Positions 61,449-64,000 of a stretch of 64,000 nucleotides of DNA are shown here, one piece after another (within the stretch, counting starts at the first letter, position 1; each line of letters starts with the position of its first letter). Source of the DNA: Embleya scabrispora DSM 41855 (GTDB lineage: Bacteria; Actinomycetota; Actinomycetes; Streptomycetales; Streptomycetaceae); assembly GCF_000372745.1 (NCBI RefSeq), contig NZ_KB889693.1, positions 1 through 64,000 on the forward strand, written 5' to 3'. The notes under the pieces were generated by a model. The model was not told where the DNA came from and ran no database searches. It saw nothing but the letters and a program-made list of their open reading frames with translations. The position numbers were made by a program, and so were the translations under genes.

Positions 61449-62750
61449 ATGACCCAGGTGATGTCCAAGGGAGCGAACACGACCCTCCCTGCCCGGTCCG
61501 TGCGCGTGGTCCTCGAATGGCGGCCGGGAGCCGGTGTTCCGGACATGGACGCCTCGGCCCTGCTGCTCGGTGCGAACAACAAGGTGCGCGACGACAACGA
61601 CTTCGTCTTCTACAACCAGCCCCGGCATCCGTCCGGCACGGTGGTCCACGAGGGCAAGAACACCGCCCCGAACGGCTGCACCGACGGCGTCCGGGTGGAT
61701 GTCGCCGCGCTCGGCAACGATGTGCGGCACGTGATCGTGGCCGCGTCCGCGGACGGCGGCACGATCGGCTCGGTGCCCGGCCTCGTCCTTCGACTGTACG
61801 ACGCCGACGGCGGCGGCGAGCTGCTCAACTTCCCCATCGCCGGAGCCACCACCGAGACGGCGTTCGTCTTCGGCGAGATCTACCGGCGGGCCGACCAGTG
61901 GAAGTTCCGTGCGGTCGGGCAGGGCTACGCGAGCGGTCTCGCGGGCCTGGCCACCGATTACGGCATCAGCGTCGACGACGAACCGGGCGCACCGGCGCCC
62001 GCGCCCGCCCCGATGCCGCTCCCGCCGGTGCACCAGTCCCCGCCGACCGCGCCGGCCCCGCCTCCGGTGTTCCGCGACGGTCCGCCCGCGCCGCCCGCGT
62101 TTCAGGAAGCGGCTCCCACCGCCGTCCTGCCGCAGTACGGCCAGGGCACGCTGCCCGCACCGCCCGCGCCGCAGCCGCCCGCGCAGCCGCAGGGTGTGCT
62201 GCCGATCTCCGGCAACACACCGTACGGCGGCGCCCCGCTGCCGCCGCCTCCGCCGCGCCACGACGGCCCGATGATCCCGCCGCCGCCGGCCCCGCACACG
62301 ATCGGCGGCCCGCCGCCCGGCTACCCGCAGACTCCCTCCGCCGGCGCACCGGTCCCACCGCCGCCCCCGATGGGCGGTACCCCGCCGCAAGGCTTCCCGC
62401 CGCCCGGCACGCCCGTCCACGGAATGGCCTTCCAGACCCCGCCGGGCGTGATGCACATGCCGCCGGGCGGCCCGCAGCTGCCCGCGCCGGGCCAGTACTC
62501 GCCGGCCCACGGCATCCCGCAGCCGCCCGGGCCGTACACGCCCTCGCACGGCGCTCCCATGCCGCCCGGGGGCACCCCGGCGCAGGGCATGGGCATGCCG
62601 CCCCAGCAGCAGTACCAGGGCACTCCGCCGCAGGGCATGGGCATGCCACCTCAGCAGCAGTACCAGGGCACCCCGCCGCAGGGTCAGGGCGGCCCGCCGC
62701 AGCTGCGCCGGCTGGACTCACCACCGCAGGGCCCGCAGTTCCAGGGCTGA
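61449..62750 (+). CDS. terD: TerD domain protein with long Pro/Gly/Gln-rich tail
   Basis: 433 residues from ATG 61449 (AGGA 7 bases before). TerD domain at about 1-180: [20 protein letters not shown], the Ca2+-binding acidic loop [19 protein letters not shown], and [20 protein letters not shown]. From about 185 the chain is Pro/Gly/Ala/Gln-rich with repeats of [16 protein letters not shown]; usual TerD proteins stop at about 190 residues. The tail is probably disordered and may bind partners or cluster at the membrane. Divergent from the lyase operon; the 251-bp gap holds both promoters. Ter proteins bind calcium and support resistance to tellurite, phage and stress. Confidence 0.9.
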   Translation: MTQVMSKGANTTLPARSVRVVLEWRPGAGVPDMDASALLLGANNKVRDDNDFVFYNQPRHPSGTVVHEGKNTAPNGCTDGVRVDVAALGNDVRHVIVAASADGGTIGSVPGLVLRLYDADGGGELLNFPIAGATTETAFVFGEIYRRADQWKFRAVGQGYASGLAGLATDYGISVDDEPGAPAPAPAPMPLPPVHQSPPTAPAPPPVFRDGPPAPPAFQEAAPTAVLPQYGQGTLPAPPAPQPPAQPQGVLPISGNTPYGGAPLPPPPPRHDGPMIPPPPAPHTIGGPPPGYPQTPSAGAPVPPPPPMGGTPPQGFPPPGTPVHGMAFQTPPGVMHMPPGGPQLPAPGQYSPAHGIPQPPGPYTPSHGAPMPPGGTPAQGMGMPPQQQYQGTPPQGMGMPPQQQYQGTPPQGQGGPPQLRRLDSPPQGPQFQG

Positions 62751-62829
62751 GCCGGCCGCCCTCCCCGGCCGCCGCCGCGCGTGGCGTCGGCCGGGGACGG
62801 CCCGGCCGGGCGGGCTCGGCGGTGCGTGC

Positions 62830-63522
62830 TCACTTGTAGCCGCGCGCCCACAGCAGCCCCCACCCGTACTCCCGGTCCAGCTCGGCCTGATAGCCGTGCA
62901 CGTAGCGCACCTCGCGCCGGACCACGATCTCGTCGCCGTGGTTCTCCACCACCGCGACCGCGCACGTGTGCGCCTCGCGGGCGTGCTCGTCCAGCCGCAC
63001 CTCGATCGGCAGCCCCGCGTTCGGAAACAGCGTGACCACTCCGTTGACCTGGTCGAACGCCGGGATGCCCTCGTAGATGTAGACGAAGATCAACAACCGG
63101 CGCACATTGCGCGCCTGGTCGATGTTGATGAACAGCGTCTCACCCGAGGCCGATCCGGACCGGTCGTCGGTGTCCAGCCGGACGTACGGCGGCTGGCTGA
63201 AGGCCCCGTACAGGTTGCCCAGCGCCTGGACCACGCCCTTGGAGCCGTCGCTCATCTCCCACAGGCAGCCCAGGTCGAGGTCGATCTTCTGCGGCAACGG
63301 CGGCGCCTGCACCGCGAGCGGCCGGAACAGGCCGCCGCTGCGCTGTCTCGGCGGTGCCTCCTCGACCTGCGGGTTCCAGTGCAGATTGACCCGCAGCGTC
63401 CCGGTCGCGGACCCGGCCTGGGTCAGTGAGACCTCGGGCGTCGAGCGGGTCAGCGCGACCTTGTGCCCGCCGTGCTCGGGCTCGCGCTCCAGCAATCCCC
63501 GACGCCAGTCGAAAAGCGGCAT
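62830..63522 (-). CDS. Ter-related stress protein (TerD/TerA-like)
   Basis: 230 residues from ATG 63522, with GGGAGGG in front. VALTRSTPEVSLTQAG and LRVNLHWNPQVEE resemble the first strands of TerD-type beta sandwiches, and IDLDLGCLWEMSDGSKGVVQ the acidic calcium loop. The ending (HTCAVAVVENHGDEIVVRRE, then YQAELDREYGWGLLW) matches the C-terminal region of tellurium-resistance proteins found beside terD. Convergent with the terD gene. It is separated from the DUF475 gene by a terminator, so it has its own promoter in the 150-bp gap. Confidence 0.82.
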   Translation of the reverse strand: MPLFDWRRGLLEREPEHGGHKVALTRSTPEVSLTQAGSATGTLRVNLHWNPQVEEAPPRQRSGGLFRPLAVQAPPLPQKIDLDLGCLWEMSDGSKGVVQALGNLYGAFSQPPYVRLDTDDRSGSASGETLFINIDQARNVRRLLIFVYIYEGIPAFDQVNGVVTLFPNAGLPIEVRLDEHAREAHTCAVAVVENHGDEIVVRREVRYVHGYQAELDREYGWGLLWARGYK

Positions 63523-63601
63523 CAAGCCCTCCCTGATCCCCCGGCCGGCACGCGTACGCGTAGTGGCGGCTTCAGTACACAACATAACCGGGCGCGAAAA
63601 A

Positions 63602-63642
63602 ACCGGTACCGCGCCCGAATCGTGCTCGGGCGCGGTACCGGT
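63602..63642 (-). terminator. Terminator of the DUF475 gene
   Basis: 17-bp perfect arms ACCGGTACCGCGCCCGA and TCGGGCGCGGTACCGGT with a 7-nt loop; six T follow on the minus strand. Confidence 0.93.
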
Positions 63643-63672
63643 CGCGGGTCGGCGCGTCATCTGCGCCGGCGG

Positions 63673-64000
63673 CTATGCCTCGGCCTTCGCCGCCCCGCCG
63701 TTCTGTCCCGGAACATGTCCGATCCGCTTGTTGCGCATGATCGACGAGATCAGCGCGATGCCGATGAAGCCGACCCCGACCACTCCGGTGATCACCTCGT
63801 GGATCTCCCACTTGATGGACACCAGCAGAATCGTCGCCAGGGCGCCGATCGCGTACATCGCGCCGTGCTCCAGGTAGACGTAGTCGTCCAGGGTGCCCTG
63901 CCGCACCAGGTAGACCGTGAGCGACCGGATGTACATCGCGCCGATGCCCAGACCCAGCGTGATCATCAGCAGGTCCTGGGTGATGGCGAACGCGCCGACC
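63673..64000 (-). CDS. DUF475 (TerC-like) integral membrane protein, partial
   Basis: The last 108 residues of a gene that continues beyond the right edge. Membrane helices such as GLGIGAMYIRSLTVYLV, HGAMYAIGALATILLVSI and ITGVVGVGFIGIALISSIM, with the charged loop RQGTLDDYVYLEHG typical of DUF475. The frame is open to the window end (VGAFAITQDLL before MITLG). DUF475 proteins are TerC-like membrane members of Ter clusters and may handle metal ions. Ends with GQNGGAAKAEA and its own terminator. Confidence 0.88.
   Translation of the reverse strand, partial: VGAFAITQDLLMITLGLGIGAMYIRSLTVYLVRQGTLDDYVYLEHGAMYAIGALATILLVSIKWEIHEVITGVVGVGFIGIALISSIMRNKRIGHVPGQNGGAAKAEA

Noticed and set aside
1-64000. 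CRISPR array, rRNA genes, insertion sequences or integrase
   Set aside because: No regularly spaced repeats, no rRNA-like segments and no transposase or recombinase motifs were seen.

Overview
This 64 kb window is high-GC actinobacterial DNA, most likely from Streptomyces or a close relative in the Streptomycetales. Evidence for this includes an epsilon-poly-lysine-synthetase-type peptide synthetase, a Streptomyces-type L-glutamate oxidase, a DasR-type operator in front of a chitin-active LPMO, a Ter stress cluster, GTG starts with GTGA/ATGA overlaps throughout, and the short intergenic GTCCGGCG-type repeat of streptomycetes. Coding strand assignments rest on frame, ribosome-binding sites, motif content and gene-to-gene overlaps; no database search was possible.

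Layout. 0.2-3.5 kb: MFS exporter translationally coupled to a TolB-like beta-propeller protein, then an SDR oxidoreductase. 3.6-9.3 kb: a two-gene operon of a Pls-type synthetase (adenylation, carrier, membrane and hexapeptide-like C-terminal part) and an M1 zinc peptidase, preceded by three identical-pattern palindromes TGACGNNNCGTCA. 10-18 kb: an ECF41-like sigma factor divergent from an FMN reductase, a DUF4344 lipoprotein, an anti-sigma-type ATPase, a stress block with twin 56-residue hydrophobic proteins around a PRC-barrel protein, then a cold-shock protein and a DEAD-box helicase with a disordered N-terminus. 18-21 kb: small membrane proteins and a DinB protein. 21.4-25.5 kb: an operon of L-glutamate oxidase and a ThDP-dependent 2-oxoacid decarboxylase closed by a strong terminator. 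25.7-29.6 kb: two transmembrane Ser/Thr kinases, one with WD40 repeats and one with a Cys-containing sensor domain.

30-38.4 kb is an accessory, partly decayed region ending at tRNA-Val: a PadR/ABC/FtsX operon with three apparent frameshifts, a toxin-antitoxin pair, an XRE regulator with an HD phosphohydrolase, small unknown genes, and a GntR/UTRA regulator split by a frameshift. 38.5-49.7 kb is a carbohydrate-use cluster: GH31 enzyme, sugar-binding lipoprotein and two ABC permeases on one strand; LacI regulator, GH42 and a secreted GH5 enzyme on the other, with two identical-type operators in the divergent region. The transporter has no ATPase here, so a shared MsiK-type ATPase is expected.

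49.9-56.6 kb holds a membrane protein, an internally deleted serine hydrolase, a PhzF enzyme, the LPMO, and two membrane-anchored proteins of unknown role. 56.7-64 kb is a Ter (tellurium/stress response) gene cluster: HAD hydrolase, StiP/PELOTA protein, phosphoribosyltransferase, HpcH/citrate-lyase-like enzyme, a TerD protein with a long Pro/Gln tail, a second Ter-related protein and a DUF475 membrane protein running off the right edge.

The most interesting items are the Pls operon with its triple operator, the glutamate oxidase/decarboxylase pair, the terminator-like hairpin in the cold-shock leader, and the frameshift-rich island beside tRNA-Val.
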